DNA of 64,000 bases from assembly GCA_036365515.1 (NCBI GenBank), contig CM070874.1, positions 91,222,342 to 91,286,341 of the forward strand, written 5' to 3'. Below, in pieces: positions 1-13,689 of the stretch; within the stretch, counting starts at the first letter, position 1; every line of letters starts with the position of its first letter. Position numbers and translations under genes: made by a program. Source of the DNA: Torymus aiolomorphi. Its lineage: Eukaryota; Arthropoda; Insecta; Hymenoptera; Torymidae. The notes beneath the pieces were generated by a model. The model did no database searches, was not told the DNA's origin, and saw only the letters and a program-made list of their open reading frames with translations.

Positions 1-47
1 AGACATGAGACAAGAGACAAAGCAGATGAGACGCTATGTGGACAGTC

Positions 48-772
48 CCTAAGAGACTGTCCACATAGTGGGTTTTGGGCTTTGATCTTTGGGCTTTGGG
101 CAATGTGTAAAAAAATCGTTGTTAGTCATCTTGTAAATTCACAACCCGTGGTTGAAGACGAACAGAACTTCTATATAACTGAATACTGACATAACCTTAT
201 AATTGACCACGGATTGTGAATTTACAAGATAACCGACAACGATTTGTTTACATCCCTATTGAAAAAAATCACGTAACAAAATTACGTGATTTTGCTACGT
301 AACAAAATCACGTGATATTTTGTTCCAATATGATACGTGAATTTCCAAAAATTACGTAACATATGTTAATGGTTTTATTCGAAAATCACGTGACGTTTGC
401 GTAATTACGTGATTTTTACCGAATGTAAAAAATTTGAACGAAAACACTTCTATCATAAAAAGAAACCTTGAATATTAAAATTTAGTAGCCCACGAGCAAA
501 AATTACATGATTTTTAATGTCTAAAATTTGTTACATTCGGTAAAAATCACGTAATTACGCAAACGTCACGTGATTTTCGAATAAAACAATTAACATATGT
601 TACGTAATTTTTGGAAAATCACGTATCATATTGGAACAAAATATTACGTGATTAACGTAATTACGTGATTTTGGTACGTAACAAAATCACGTAATTTTGT
701 TACGTGATTTTTTTCAATAGGGACATTGCCCAAAGCCCAAAGCTCAAAGCCCATATGTAGACAGTCTCTAAG
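48..772. mobile_element. Nested palindromic non-autonomous element
   Basis: Inverted ends pair: cctaagagactgtc at the left matches gacagtctctaag at the right, followed on both sides by copies of the word gggctttgggcaatgt. Inside are two further palindromes. One is about 117-245 (tgtaaattcacaa against ttgtgaatttaca). The other is about 265-718, built from repeats of cacgtgat and acgtaa and folding around 480. No open frame is supported. No target duplication could be read, so the superfamily is unknown. Nothing is recognisable in 1-47 beyond flank. Confidence 0.7.
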
Positions 773-943
773 CATAGATTTGCGCGAGCAGTTTCTGTCC
801 TATTCTGGGCACACCCTTATTCCTGTGGCTGCGTCTACATACGGACGGAAACTGCGCGCGCAGTTCATATGCGAGCAGAAATCATATCCAACTTAAAAAA
901 ATGTTGTTACACTCGCGAAGAGACTTAGTTCTTTTTACTATAA

Positions 944-1944
944 CGGTGAAAGTACAATGGTGTTCCGTGCCATGCTCCGTGCTCTGTTCCGTGCTCAGTG
1001 CCATCTGTGCGCGGCGTCCACACTGTTCCTGTTGATTCCATAATTCTGGTTCAAAATTTAACGTTGGTGTGCCATCTCTATAACATTTTTATCTACGTAC
1101 TATAATACTATAAACAGTATAATAACATCACTATTATTATTTATTATTATTATTATTATCACTATTATTATTATGTTATTTTAATAACATCACTATTTCT
1201 AATAAATATACACAATGTTCTGCTACATTTATTGCTCTCAATATTTTATTACAATTATAATTTTTCTGAAGTCGTTCGTTCATCTTTTAACACTTTTAAT
1301 AACATCACTATCACTGTATTACTATATCTGAATAACAAGGAGAAAAGTTCGGAAAGGAAACAGTACATAAAAAAATTCAGATCTCCATATCTTTTGAACG
1401 AGATAATCTTTTTAAATAAAATCTTTTGATTTGAGTAGAGTAATGAAATGGCTTTCGATTAAGAGGGATATGTTATATAGTAAAAACTAACGCAGTATAC
1501 GTAACAGCGCATTGAATTTTTCGTACACCCATTTCAATGTATATGTAGCACGGGTCGCTCCATTAGGCTTCTTCTATACTTGCCTTCGGAGCGCTCCCGC
1601 GCTCCTTGATACTATATACACTTATATTACACTGTAAAAACTGCTGTCTAAATTTACGACTTTCAAAATTATAATAAAATTACAAATTTTATTAATATCT
1701 CAATTATATTACAAATTATAAACCTCGTAAAATATATAGGATTATACCGTTTATAGTATTATAGTACGTTGATAAAAATGTTATAGAGATGGCACACCAA
1801 CGTTAAATTTTGAACCAGAATTATAAAATCAACAGGAACAGTGTGGACTACGCGCACAGATGGCACTGAGCACGGAACAGAGCACGGAACAGAGCACGGA
1901 ACAGAGCACGGAGCATGGCACGGAACACCATTGTACTTTCACCG
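944..1944. mobile_element. Inverted-repeat element nested in the left arm of A
   Basis: The ends cggtgaaagtacaatggtgt and its reverse complement bound about 1 kb. The terminal repeats run about 150 bp (944-1093 with 1765-1944). The right one carries four copies of the phrase agcacgga where the left has fewer. The opposite arm of A, near 2580-2600, reads through without this insert, so it arrived after A. The middle (1100-1760) is AT-rich noncoding DNA. The TSD is ambiguous. Confidence 0.7.
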
Positions 1945-2755
1945 TATGAAAATTCGACGTAACCTATAGTCAAGAATAGCTTACAGAGCAGAACAGTTTA
2001 TTTTTTTTACTATAACAGTTGTTAATGCCACTTTTTTATATTGTTTATTGGAGAAAAGACATAACTTGTTCAGTAATTGGTGAATATGCAATTATTCAGA
2101 GTTAGAATAGTTTTGTTACGATGGATGATTTTTATTCATGCCATAGACATTGTTTTAAATGATATTCCACCGAAGGATATGGATAATTATTTTTTAAATA
2201 GTTTACAGTGATTCAATAATTAATATTATTAATATTTTCTATTTTCAAATTATCTAATATTATCAGTTGATTGTATTTTTATAAATGTAATAATAATAAT
2301 AAATAGTATAATAAATTCTTGCATGGTAACATATACGCTTTATTATTATTATTTTCCTCCTAGATGTACAGAGTACTGTGTACAGATATTATTGTTTATG
2401 ATGATCAACAGTCACTCCCACAAAATTTTTAAATTCTTTTTGGTCGTTTTTTCTTTAAAATAACAATACATGTACATTTGTAGGCATATTGTCTAATAAA
2501 CAATATAAACAAATCAATAGCATGAACAATAAACTCTTCTGCTCTGTAAACTAGCTATTCTTGGCTCTATAGGTTACGTCGAATTTTGTTATAGTAAAAA
2601 AAACTAAGTCTCTTCGCGAGGATAACAACATTTTTTTAAGTTGGCTATGATTTCTACTCGCATATGAACTGCGCGCGCAGTTTCCGTCCGTATTGCCCTA
2701 ATCACATAACCGCGTACGATCGCGTACGTCTACGTACAACCGCGTCCGACGTTAA

Positions 2756-3640
2756 TGCCCTGTCTACAACCACCGATTTTTTTTGCGCATGCGCAAAAAT
2801 CACCAGAGAGGGTTAGTGATGTAAGAAGAGCCAATCGTAAAAAAATTAACCCTAAATATTGAGTTTGCGTTGAACACACCTAAAAATCAAAGAATACGAG
2901 TTTCTGCTTTCTAAACTGAAACCTAGTCTGGAATGATTTGGTGAATAGTTGAAACATCAATTGCATAAAACAATGCATTTTTTTGTACACAATCGCCATG
3001 TGCTAAATAGCTGTAAAAATATATGTAAATTAACATTCAATCTAAACTTGCATTTATTATATTTACTTACTTTAGCGTTATACACAGTCTTAACTCTGGA
3101 GAGGTATTGGTACTCTCCGACTATATTTTGTTATTCTATCTTTAACTAAATTACATAAATACATAAATGCTTGTACATTCATTCTAGTAAAATTCATGAA
3201 CTCTTCTTCGTCATTCATCTTAAAATACGTAAAAACTCTCTCATAAGCACCATATCCTGTTAAGTAATTATTTCTAATTAATGGTTTGCACCACCATCTT
3301 CTGAATTTTTTTTTCGATTTCTTAGTAATTGTATTAATCGAAGGTAATTAATGCTTATTTCCAGTACTTCAACAACCAGATTATGATCATCCATTTTACA
3401 TTAATTGAAAAATCTTCTTATAATAAAATCTCTAAATCACTAATCTTCTTCCAACACTTGACTCTTTGTTAATGTTAGAAAGCAGAAACTCATGTAGTCA
3501 TGTTTTGATCTTTTTAGGTGTGTTCAGCGAAAACAATATTTAGGGTTAATTTTTTACAGTTGGCTCTTCATACATCCCTAACCCCCTCTGGTGATTTTTA
3601 CGCATGCGCCAAAAAAAAATCGGTGGTTGTAGGCAGCCCG
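2756..3640. mobile_element. Foldback element D
   Basis: The ends tgccctgtctacaaccaccg and cggtggttgtaggcagcccg are inverted. Flanking TAA copies lie at 2753-2755 and 3641-3643. Arms of more than 100 bp contain gcgcatgcgc and a match around gttagtgatgtaagaagagc. The centre is AT-rich with no convincing gene. The tgccct start resembles B, so D and B may belong to one PIF-like family (inference). Confidence 0.65.
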
Positions 3641-3643
3641 TAA

Positions 3644-3881
3644 GGAAGAATCTAGTGATTTTCGCTGTTGCCAACAGCGACAATGTCAGTGCAATAACTA
3701 GTACTTTCGAGGAACAGACCTACTCACACGAAGTGCAGTAGATCGGAGTAACGCTTGATGTTTGTCTGTTGTCGTTGGTGTAGTAGCCGACTTTCGTATA
3801 CGTAGATCTGTTCCTCGAAAGTACTAGTTATTGCACTGACATTGCCGCTGTTGGCAACAGCGAAAATCACTAGATTCTTCC
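3644..3881. mobile_element. TTAA-type MITE C, copy 1
   Basis: A 238-bp palindromic element with ends ggaagaatctagtgattttc and its reverse complement. TTAA follows at 3882-3885, and the left side reads taa where D abuts it. The same element lies between clean TTAA copies at 21361-21601. TTAA targets are the hallmark of piggyBac-type transposition. The inner arms carry ttgccaacagcg and ctttcgaggaacagacctac. Confidence 0.75.
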
Positions 3882-3885
3882 TTAA

Positions 3886-4315
3886 GAGTGCTCTCTACCT
3901 AAACCCCAACTCCGGAATAGATCGCAGCGCCCCCATGACTTCATTTACGTATTTTCATTAATTTAAGTGTACTTATAAATTTTAAATTAATCATAACTCA
4001 GTTTTCCCACGTGTAAAAGTTAATAAGGATTACTTTTAAACAAGTTTCATGAATTTAAATGAATAAATGAACTTGTATTTTGTAGAGAAAATTCAAACGT
4101 TCAGTGGACATTTCTGAAAATGACTCCAAATTTTTCTCTACAAAATACAGATTTATTAATGGAATTTAATTTGGGAAAACTCTTGTAATCATGTCTTTAA
4201 TACTAATTACACGTGGGAAAACTTTATTTTTGCGTTAATATTGCCCCAAATTTTTTTAATTAACAAAAAACACTTTTGACAGTAGGTGGCGTTCCAATCG
4301 GGGTAGAGAGCACTC
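3886..4315. mobile_element. TTAA-flanked inverted-repeat element E
   Basis: The ends gagtgctctctacc and ggtagagagcactc are inverted, with TTAA on both sides (3882-3885 and 4316-4319). The interior is AT-rich with a second inverted pair (tttctctacaaaatacag against its partner near 4078). There is no coding potential. It lies directly beside C at what was one TTAA in the dyad of B. Confidence 0.65.
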
Positions 4316-4395
4316 TTAACGTCGGACGCGGTTGTACGCAGACGTACGCGATCGTACGCGGTTATGTGATTAGGGCATATGTAGACGCAGCCTCC

Positions 4396-4646
4396 AAGGG
4401 AGTATCTACACTAGGGGCGCGTCATGGCGCGCGTCGAGATGCGCGTCGAGTTGCGCGTCCAATCTGTGCGTTGCAATCTGTTTCACATTGTTCCACTTTT
4501 CTAATTACATCGACTCTGACGGCTGACCCTACATCCACGATGTGAAACGGATTGGAACACGCTTGGAACGCACAGTTTGGACGCGCATCTCGACGCGCAT
4601 CTTGACGCGCGCCAAGACGCGCCCCTAGTGTAGATACTCCCTAAGT
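4396..4646. mobile_element. GC-rich palindromic MITE G
   Basis: The arms begin gggagtatctacactagggg and end with the reverse complement. They are rich in gcgcgtcgagatgcgcgtc-type words. Both strands have short open frames because of this repetition, and these are not believed to be genes. The flanks aag and taag do not give a firm TSD. Confidence 0.7.
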
Positions 4647-5188
4647 GCAACGTTAGTGATGATAGTATCGACTGAGTTGCGCGGGTTTTGCTACGCTTAT
4701 ATCGACATTCAAAATACATTCAGTTATATTCACTTTTCTTAAATTTTTGTGTAAATTAAACTTTTAATGTAAACATTCCAAAATTCCGTATTTTTAACTC
4801 TATCGATTTTTATTCAATTTTTGTTGTGTTGTTCTCTGAATTCTGAATTATGGCTGTATACCAAATTAAATGGCTAGGCGGCTAAATTTCAATCCTAATA
4901 ATTTTATTTTTTTATTTAATTGAAAAATGTAAGATAATGAAGACAAAATTTTAAACATTTACTTATCAATAAAAATCGAGCAATTAATTAAGAAATTTCG
5001 GTTTGGAGTAATTATAAGTTTTCCGTTTGCAAGTTCAGTCTACATTGAGCAACGTTGTTCGTGGCGCACGCGTGTAAAGACTACTCGCGTCATCGCGTGC
5101 CGCGTTTTATTGTACGACGGCGGCGGCGGCGGCGACGTCGGCACTCCAAAATATCGTTCGCACGTGTTTTTTTTTTTAAACTTCAACA
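4647..5188 (+). promoter_or_regulatory. Upstream region and 5' UTR of dyskerin
   Basis: AT-rich DNA gives way at about 5040 to a CpG-rich stretch with a (gcg)n run at about 5117-5134, ending at the ATG at 5189. This is the likely promoter and 5' UTR. No TATA box is evident in the CpG-rich part. No separate gene is seen. Confidence 0.5.
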
Positions 5189-7905
5189 ATGGCTGAAATA
5201 GGTAATTATATATTATTTATTAGTATTCGAATTCTCGCGGTCAAATATTTTTATTCGCAACTCTGCTATACAAGTCCTGTACCACTAAGACTTATGTAGG
5301 TTGTAAAGATTTTCTGTTATGATCATCCGTTAAAAGACGCAGTAAACACGTGGTTTACTCGATTTTCCGATCTTAATAATTTCATCAAGTACAGCAAAAA
5401 TCGCGAGAATTTCGTATTCGATACGGATGTTATTTTCTAGATTTTATGTTTTGTTGATAAATAGTGAGCAGAAGAGTGAATGTCATAATTGCGCTAGGTT
5501 AAGTTTGAATTTGAAGGTTATGCGTTTACATAGTTTAAATGCAATTTACTTTCAGAGAAGGAAAAGAAAAAGAGTAAAATCAAATCTCTTGGCGAGATTC
5601 AAGCCAAAATGAAATGTCAAATGGAACCCTCCAATGAGCAGGTCAAGCTTAAATGCAAGGATTGGCCATTATTATTCAAGGTATTTTTTAAACAATCAAT
5701 TTTTAAATTGATGTTTTTAAAAAATATTTAGAATAATTTCAATTTAATTATTTTAGAACTTTGATAAAATGTTAACACGTACGAAACATTTTACTCCTTT
5801 ATCTTGTGGGTCTACACCTTTACATCGTACACTATCAGAGTATGTTCAATCAGGTTGTATAAACCTTGACAAACCCTCAAATCCATCGTCCCATGAAGTT
5901 GTGGCATGGATTAAAAGAATTTTGAAAGTACAAAAAACTGGTCACTCAGGTACTCTAGATCCCAAAACCTCTGGTTGTTTAATTGTTTGTATAGACAGAG
6001 CTACTAGATTAGCTAAATCTCAACAATCAGCTGGCAAAGAGTACGTGGCAGTATTTAAATTACACTCTGCTGTTGACAATGTTAAAAAGGTATTATTTTA
6101 AAATCATCATACCATGTAAATTTAATCTTTTATCCCAAAACTAAAGAAATATTAACTAATAATATTTTAGATTCACCAAGCACTTGAGAAATTAAGAGGT
6201 GCTCTGTTCCAAAGACCTCCACTAATATCTGCTGTCAAACGTCAGTTGAGAGTCAGAACTGTTTATGATAGTTGGTTCCTTGACTATGACGAGGAGCGAA
6301 ATATGGGCGTTTTCAAAGTTAGCTGTGAAGCTGGTTCATATGTTAGAACTATTTGTGTGCACCTTGGTTTGTTCCTTGGAACTGGCTGCCAAATGCAGGA
6401 GCTGAGAAGAAATCGTTCAGGTATTATGCCAGAGAAGGATGGATTAGTAACCATGCATGACATTCTTGATGCACAATGGCTATATGAAAATCATGGTGAT
6501 GAATCTTATCTGAGAAGAGTTATCAGACCTTTGGAATCTCTTCTTGTCAATCATAAAAGAATCATTGTTAAGGACAGTGCTGTAAGTACTAATACTTTTT
6601 TCTAAATTAACTAATCAAAGGACTTTCAACTTTCAATATTTTCTACTTTTGATGCATACACCAATCAAATCTTGCAATTTTTTAATTTGCAAAGTAAAAG
6701 TAGAATCAAAACTTTTTATATTAATACTTCAAATTTCATATACTATTATTTATATCTGAAAAAGCAGTTTTGATGACAATGTTCTAAGTTTTTAAAATTT
6801 ATATTAACTTTACTATTTTAATAGTTGAAACCTTTATTAGTTACGTAAATGTACTAGTAAAAAACGCGAAAAATTTGAATCTTGTTACACATCTGTAACA
6901 AAGTGCATAATTTTTCACAAAATTTCAATGCTCCAAAATATTTTCATACTAGTAAATACCTGTATTTAGGTAAATGCTATATGTTATGGAGCAAAAATCA
7001 TGCTGCCTGGTGTTCTGATGTACGATGATGGCATTGAATTAAATCAAGAAATTGTTATTGTCACTACTAAAGGAGAAGCTGTTGCACTTGGTAAATATTC
7101 TAAAATATATATCTTGCTTTTCTGCATTTAATTTCAATACATAATTTTATAAAAACGTGATTATTAATTATTTGAATAAAATAAATTTTAAAATATTTTA
7201 GCTATTGCCCTCATGACAACACCCACAATGTCAGCCTGCGATCATGGAGTAGTTGCTAAAATTAAACGTGTCATCATGGAAAGAGATGCTTATCCTAGAA
7301 AATGGGGTCTTGGCCCTAAGGCATCTTTAAAGAAACGTCTTATAGTAGAAGGAAAACTTGATAAGCATGGAAAACCAAATGAAAATACACCAACTGACTG
7401 GTTATCGAGTTATACAGATTACAGTGCCGTTAAAGTAATGTTTAAAATAATATAAATTAAATAAAATTAAAGAATATTTAAAAGTTATTTAATTTTGAAC
7501 ACATTTTGTAGTCTGAAGAAAATGGTGTCAAGGACTCTGGAGAACAAGCTGCAGAAGTTACTGCTAAGAAACGTAAGCATGAAGAAACTGTAGTTTCAGA
7601 GGAAGTTCCAGCAGCTGAATCTGGAGATGCGGAAATGGCATCACCTAAAGATAAGAAAAAAGAAAAGAAAGAAAAGAAGAAAAAGAAGGATAAAAAGAAA
7701 GACAAATCAGATACAGAAGCTGAAACGTCAATGGCTGTAGGAGAATCAGAGGTGAATTATCTAATGTTCAGATCTAATATAGTAAGATGTAAAAAGTATT
7801 GCAATTAAATTAATATTGCTTTATTTCTACTTACAGGAGCAACCGGTAAAAGAAAAGAAGAAGAAGAAAAAGAAGAGTAAAGAAGAACAGCCAGTAGAAG
7901 AATAA
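5189..7905 (+). CDS. DKC1 (Nop60B): Dyskerin, H/ACA snoRNP pseudouridine synthase
   Basis: Catalytic subunit of H/ACA ribonucleoproteins, which isomerise uridine to pseudouridine in rRNA and snRNA in nucleoli and Cajal bodies. Eight exons join in frame with GT-AG introns: 5189-5201, 5556-5680, 5757-6089, 6171-6581, 6970-7090, 7202-7434, 7512-7751 and 7837-7905, giving 514 residues, the usual family length. A DKCLD segment precedes a TruB-type catalytic domain. The motif GHSGTLDP places the catalytic Asp near residue 114. A PUA domain follows (exons 5-6, with AIALMTT and GPKAS). The tail (exons 7-8) is a run of Lys/Glu blocks typical of dyskerin nucleolar signals. The start sits at the end of the CpG-rich leader and exon 1 encodes only MAEI plus one base. 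No break was seen; the gene looks functional. It is convergent with Rpn11. Confidence 0.98.
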
Positions 7906-8602
7906 GAATATTAAAAAATTTCTTTACTTGATAAATAGCTTACTTACTATTATTTTTTATTGAAATGTATAGGAGTGATTATGAGCACATTTACACCATG
8001 TTATGTAAAAGAACTTTTTTAAAATCAAATAGTTATGGATCGTGATAAATAGAAAATGATGTAATTGTGCTGTATAATACTTGGCTTTACTAGTTATTGC
8101 CAAAACTTAAGTTCCATTATAATATTCACTGAAGTAAGCCAGTGAATATTTAAGCTGTATATAAATATTTGTAATAGAATATTTTCACATTCATCAACAA
8201 AGAATATTATATATTATTTTAAAAGACATTTCGATTTGTGAAGACTTTCACACCATTTTTTTATACAAAAAATATTTTGTCTATTACAGTTACTTTAAAG
8301 ATAAGTTAAATTTGTTTTATTCATTAAAATTTTTTAAAAAGTTTATAAAAAGAAATTGTATGTATGCCGATTATGATAAAGGTGAGGATTAATTAACATC
8401 GTAGCGCACGTGACAGAGATACTTTTGTAAAGACAATTTACTATTTTCATTAAAAATCTGAAAATATACTTAATACATTATTTATTATTTTACACAACGT
8501 TTGCGAGCGAGTTTAATGGATCAGTATAAAAAACTTATTAATATTGATATTAAAAAGATGTATATTTTTTTTAAAATTTGTATTGCAAATTAAATCAGAT
8601 AG
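7906..8602. other. Convergent 3' UTRs of dyskerin and Rpn11
   Basis: About 700 bp of AT-rich sequence between two stop codons facing each other. It should hold both 3' UTRs and polyadenylation sites. Candidate AATAAA-like words occur on both strands, but no single site can be fixed from sequence. No gene or repeat is seen. Confidence 0.6.
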
Positions 8603-10014
<1,412 letters not shown>

Positions 10015-10443
10015 GTTTGTTATCTTAGGTTACACTAAAAATAAAGATATTAAATAATAAACAACTTCCCGCACAAATCCAGGTACCATAATAAAAATGA
10101 CAATTCATTCCAATTTAAGGTTATAAAGCGTCGACACACCGAATAGACGCGTCGAGCTCCGAAATTGCCATGGCTATTCAAAAATGAATCAAACGTTATT
10201 TCAACTCGCCTTTATAATATTACCTGCTACTTAGTTTCTAAAATCTATTTTATAAGAGTCCACTTGAATTTCTAATCGCCGACAACAAACGTGAGAGCAT
10301 CCCCTTTGAAAAACAGCGCTGACGGTCTCAAATCTGCAAACTCACGAGTATAGTATAGGTACGGGTACCAAGGAGCTGCGTGCAGCGTGTGCCGTGGCCC
10401 ATTTTTTTTTTTTTATCCTTCCGGTTATCCCCTATTTGGGTAT
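10015..10443 (-). promoter_or_regulatory. Upstream region of Rpn11
   Basis: About 430 bp between the Rpn11 start codon and foldback FB1. It has moderate GC content (cgtcgacacaccgaat at about 10128) and no TATA box that can be defended. On the minus strand ctaag lies just upstream of the start, so an intron in the 5' UTR is possible. No other gene is seen. Confidence 0.4.
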
Positions 10444-11098
10444 GTACCAATCAGCGTTCTCATAAAAAGCAGTCGCCTGGCGCGAAATTCAAATCGGCCA
10501 AAAAATATAAAAAATCAAAGTAAAAAAAAAATTATTTTTATACATTAATAAATACAATAAGATAAAAATGAACAAAGATACAATAAAACACTTAATTATT
10601 TTAATTTATTTAATTAATTATGAGTATTTTAAAATTTATAATCCTGACACGAATTAAAATTTTTTTTTCGCGCAATGTCAATGAAAACACGTTCGAAATA
10701 ACAGACTGTTATATAAAATAAATTATTTTATTGATTTTCAACATGAATAGTTAAAAAACACGTTAGAAAAGTTGATTTCTTAAATTGATAAAAATTTTTA
10801 TTAGTCGGCCGTCCTGTTTTACGATGCCAGTCGTGCGGCGCTGAGCAAACTATAGCTTCTGTTTGAGGATCACTGACTGCGCGGCAAGAGCGTAAGAAAT
10901 GAATGAATGAATTTGGCTTTTATAATTTGAACAAGTACGAATTATATGACCTTTCAATATAACCTTTATATGCAGCGAATATACAAATACATTATAAATT
11001 ATACCTGATAGCATATACTTCACAAATGCACAAAACGCAACGAATCTAAAAACCATTTTTAATTCTCGTTCTGTCTCTATCACTCATATCTAATATTT

Positions 11099-11180
11099 TA
11101 GTTGGGTTTAATTGATGTAAATGAGTACACACATTTAATATTAAATGTGTGTACTCATTTACATCAATTAAACCCAACTA
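11099..11180. repeat. Perfect 82-bp palindrome, left arm of FB1
   Basis: Starts tagttgggtttaattgatgt and is its own reverse complement around ttaatattaa. An identical copy is in the other arm (18469-18550). It may be a MITE that entered before the arms were duplicated, or simply part of the arm. Confidence 0.85.
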
Positions 11181-11516
11181 AAAAACTAAAAACCATTTAT
11201 TCAACAAACGTTTTAAATTACATGTTACCATCAAGTAATAAGTGTTTGTGTTAATTATAATTATTTATTATATGTATAATTCTATAATAAAATTCAAGAT
11301 ATAACGAAGTATCTCTGAAGGTTTTCGTCACATTTTGGATAGTCGGACGTCCTTCCTACCTTAGCCTACTCGGTTACAGGTATTTATTGATAGCGTTTTT
11401 CTTGCCGCTATAATATTTTCTTTCCGCGGCTAAAGTTATCCGATCCGACGGCGAGGGTGGCAAACATTAGATGTGGCGTGTACAATTTCCTCCCGTGGAG
11501 CGTATACTATTTTTCA

Positions 11517-11592
11517 CCATACCCGGGCCAAAAATACCACATTCGCCGTTTTGAGCCGGGAGCAAAAATGGCACTTTCGGCCCGGGTATGGT
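11517..11592. repeat. GC-rich hairpin in FB1 left arm
   Basis: Ends accatacccgggcc and ggcccgggtatggt are inverted over about 75 bp, with gagccgggag at the middle. The partner in the right arm lies near 18059-18134. It could form a strong stem in RNA or single-stranded DNA; function unknown. Confidence 0.7.
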
Positions 11593-12094
11593 AAAAATTC
11601 ATTTTTCTTAAACAGATTAGCGACGGGCTTTAAAATTTATTGCGCGTTATAATTTTAATTTTTTATTTTAAAAACATTGTTTTTCGCATTTCAAGTTGTA
11701 CTAGATATATTCGCTCTGATTTAAGGAAGTTTTCTGGGAAAGTTTCACTTTTCTATTTGTTATTGTTTATAATCGATTTCGTTTATTAATTAATATAGGA
11801 AATACTTAACATCTATTAAAAAAATTATACGTATATTCGCCCTGAAGTCATTTTCTCTCCGCTTTTTTAATGTATCATAACTAATTTGCAACGATTTTAA
11901 CATTCACTGTTTAATTTAATTCTCATTATGTTAACTATTACAAAAGGTTTTTACGAAGTATCAGTGAAGGTCTTCGTCACATTTGGGATAGCTTTTATCT
12001 ACGCATATTCAGAAATAATGATCTGTAACAACAAATTAAAAAAATTTTACGTATTACCTTCAACGTATCCGTTGAAAATAATATTTAATTTTTA

Positions 12095-12232
12095 CTATTT
12101 TTTCAAATACATCATAAAATAATGTGATTTTATATTAATCAAGGCCTTCACTTCTTCTCTTTTCTGCGTTACGTATTCCTCATCGAACCAATCGATGCAT
12201 GATTGGGCATTCTGATAGTTGGTAATAGGATT
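12095..12232 (-). pseudogene. Exon-like fragment of unidentified gene, FB1 left arm
   Basis: On the minus strand a pyrimidine tract and acag precede a clean 45-codon frame beginning NPITNYQNAQSC and containing WFDEEYVTQEREEVKALI, then a stop. The composition and acceptor resemble a real last exon captured from a host gene. I do not recognise the family. It could belong to the same source gene as the nearby SENP-like exon, but nothing shows that. Confidence 0.45.
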
Positions 12233-12984
12233 CTGTAATAGAAATTTATATTTGTTATCACGAAAAAATTAAATTCTGTGAGAATGCTTTTCTTTATACA
12301 GAAATCAACTTGTTTTAAACAGAATTATTTCTTCGCTCAATTTAAGAAAGAAGATACACGGAAAAAATTGGTTTCCCTAAGCAATTAGTTACTTCGAAAG
12401 GGTACAAATAAGAAGGATAATTAGTTTTACTAACAAGTAGTAGTTCCGCTAACTATTTTCAAGTACTTAAAATAACCAATCTATGTTACTCAATGTCCCA
12501 ATAAAACAGTTACATAACTATTTCAAATCATTAAAACTACTAATCTAACCGTTACATTAAAAAAACCGCTGCCAATTCATTGGCCCGTAGCTTCGTCAAA
12601 CCTAATTTGTTGATTCCTTTAATTAATTTTTAATAACAAAATTTATAATTTTTGAAAAAATTTATGTCATAATTATAATTAAATTCATTTATGAAGATTA
12701 AAAAGTATTACATTAAAAAATTTATATTGAACCAAAATAAAGTAGTGATGTAACTATATAATTGCTTGTCGTAACTTACTTTTGAGTAGTTACGATTACC
12801 AATTTTTTTTCTCCAATGATCCAAGAAATAAATTGGTTATCATACTTAACCATTATCAACCGATTGCCAATTATGTTGCCAACCATTCATGCTTATCTGT
12901 ACCCTATTATGCAATTTTAATAACCAACCAACCAATCAACTTTTTTTTTCAGTGTATAAACAACTTCTTTTGACTGCCATATAC

Positions 12985-13056
12985 GCGCGTGCGCACACAC
13001 ACACCCACCCACCCACACATACACACACACACCCACCCACACACACACACACACAT

Positions 13057-13102
<46 letters not shown>

Positions 13103-13112
13103 ACACACACAA
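12985..13112. repeat. CA-rich microsatellite, FB1 left arm
   Basis: Interrupted (ca)n with ccca blocks. The matching (gt)n is at 16531-16662 in the right arm. Apparent Thr/His and Cys/Val open frames here are artefacts of the repeat. Confidence 0.95.
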
Positions 13113-13187
13113 AGAGCACACACACTTTGATAAGATTTTATTTAAAATAATTTTAATGAAAAGATAAAATGTGCAAAAAGAAATTAC

Positions 13188-13392
13188 CAAACAAAAGCTT
13201 TCAGCGTATTGCAGCATATAAACGCCACAATCATAACAATTATTTTGTTTTGGCACATCTACTATAACGATTTTATGATCTGTACAGATAACATTTATTT
13301 TCTTACGCCTTTCTTCGGTCAAGTAATCCTTAATAAGCTTTACTGCCGTTTCATGATAACCACCAATTGAATCAAATATCAAAATAGAATCA
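13188..13392 (-). pseudogene. SENP6/7-like (Ulp/C48) protease exon, FB1 left arm
   Basis: A single exon-sized piece (about 68 codons) with acceptor tttttag before it and donor gtaatt after it. It reads DSILIFDSIGG, which holds the catalytic Asp of C48 SUMO proteases, and then DVPKQNNCYDCGVYMLQYAE, which holds the catalytic Cys (DCG). This is most like the SENP6/SENP7 (Ulp2) branch. The catalytic His exon and the rest of the protein are missing, so it cannot encode an active enzyme. The same exon is identical in the other arm. It is most likely a captured host-gene fragment. Confidence 0.8.
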
Positions 13393-13689
13393 CTAAAAAA
13401 TGAAATATAAATTTTCATCACATTATGCATTTAAAAATATATCAAGTAAAACTTATAGGTATATAAATACTGTTTTGGTTCATTCACAGGATTGCATATG
13501 ACAGCCAAAAACCAATGATTGCTGAAACATTGAAAAAAATTATATTTTTCATTTTCTCAGATACTAGATATTACAAAATTTATGAGTTAGGTAAATGTGC
13601 AATATACGTATAAAATAAATTCTTTTACTGTAATTGGTTTATTTTACAAAATTATAAAGGTTAAGGTGATGTTATATACCGACATAATT

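Larger units (their letters stand above)
2694..4377. mobile_element. Palindromic MITE B, copy 1, inside the right end of A
   Basis: The terminal repeats of about 62 bp start tgccctaatcacataaccgc and end in its reverse complement. The TSD is TAT (2691-2693 and 4378-4380). The uninterrupted opposite end of A (ctacatacgg) confirms that one TAT was the target. A 3-bp TAT/TAA-type duplication suggests PIF/Harbinger ancestry. The native element is essentially a perfect palindrome with gacgttaacgtc at its dyad. Here the dyad holds D, C and E. A second copy lies at 21299-21663. Confidence 0.75.
828..4392. mobile_element. Foldback element A, hit in both arms by other elements
   Basis: The left end ggctgcgtctacatacggac pairs with the right end, which is split: gtccgtat at 2686-2693 and tatgtagacgcagcc at 4378-4392. 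A further roughly 100 bp (about 842-945 with 2588-2691) are inverted copies rich in gcgcgcgcag. About 1960-2575 holds another inverted pair (agaatagcttacagagcaga against tctgctctgtaaact). The left arm is interrupted at 944-1944 and the right terminal repeat at 2694-4377. The short open frames inside are not protein-like. Confidence 0.75.

Noticed and set aside
4276..4719. Arg/Ala-rich open frames on both strands
   Set aside because: They follow the GC-rich palindromes of MITEs B and G.
6582..6969. Intronic snoRNA in dyskerin intron 4
   Set aside because: The intron is long and has a tgatgac word, but no matching box pair or H/ACA fold could be defended.
12889..13167. Open frames of His/Thr/Pro or Cys/Val repeats
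   Set aside because: They translate the CA/GT microsatellite and have no protein-like composition.
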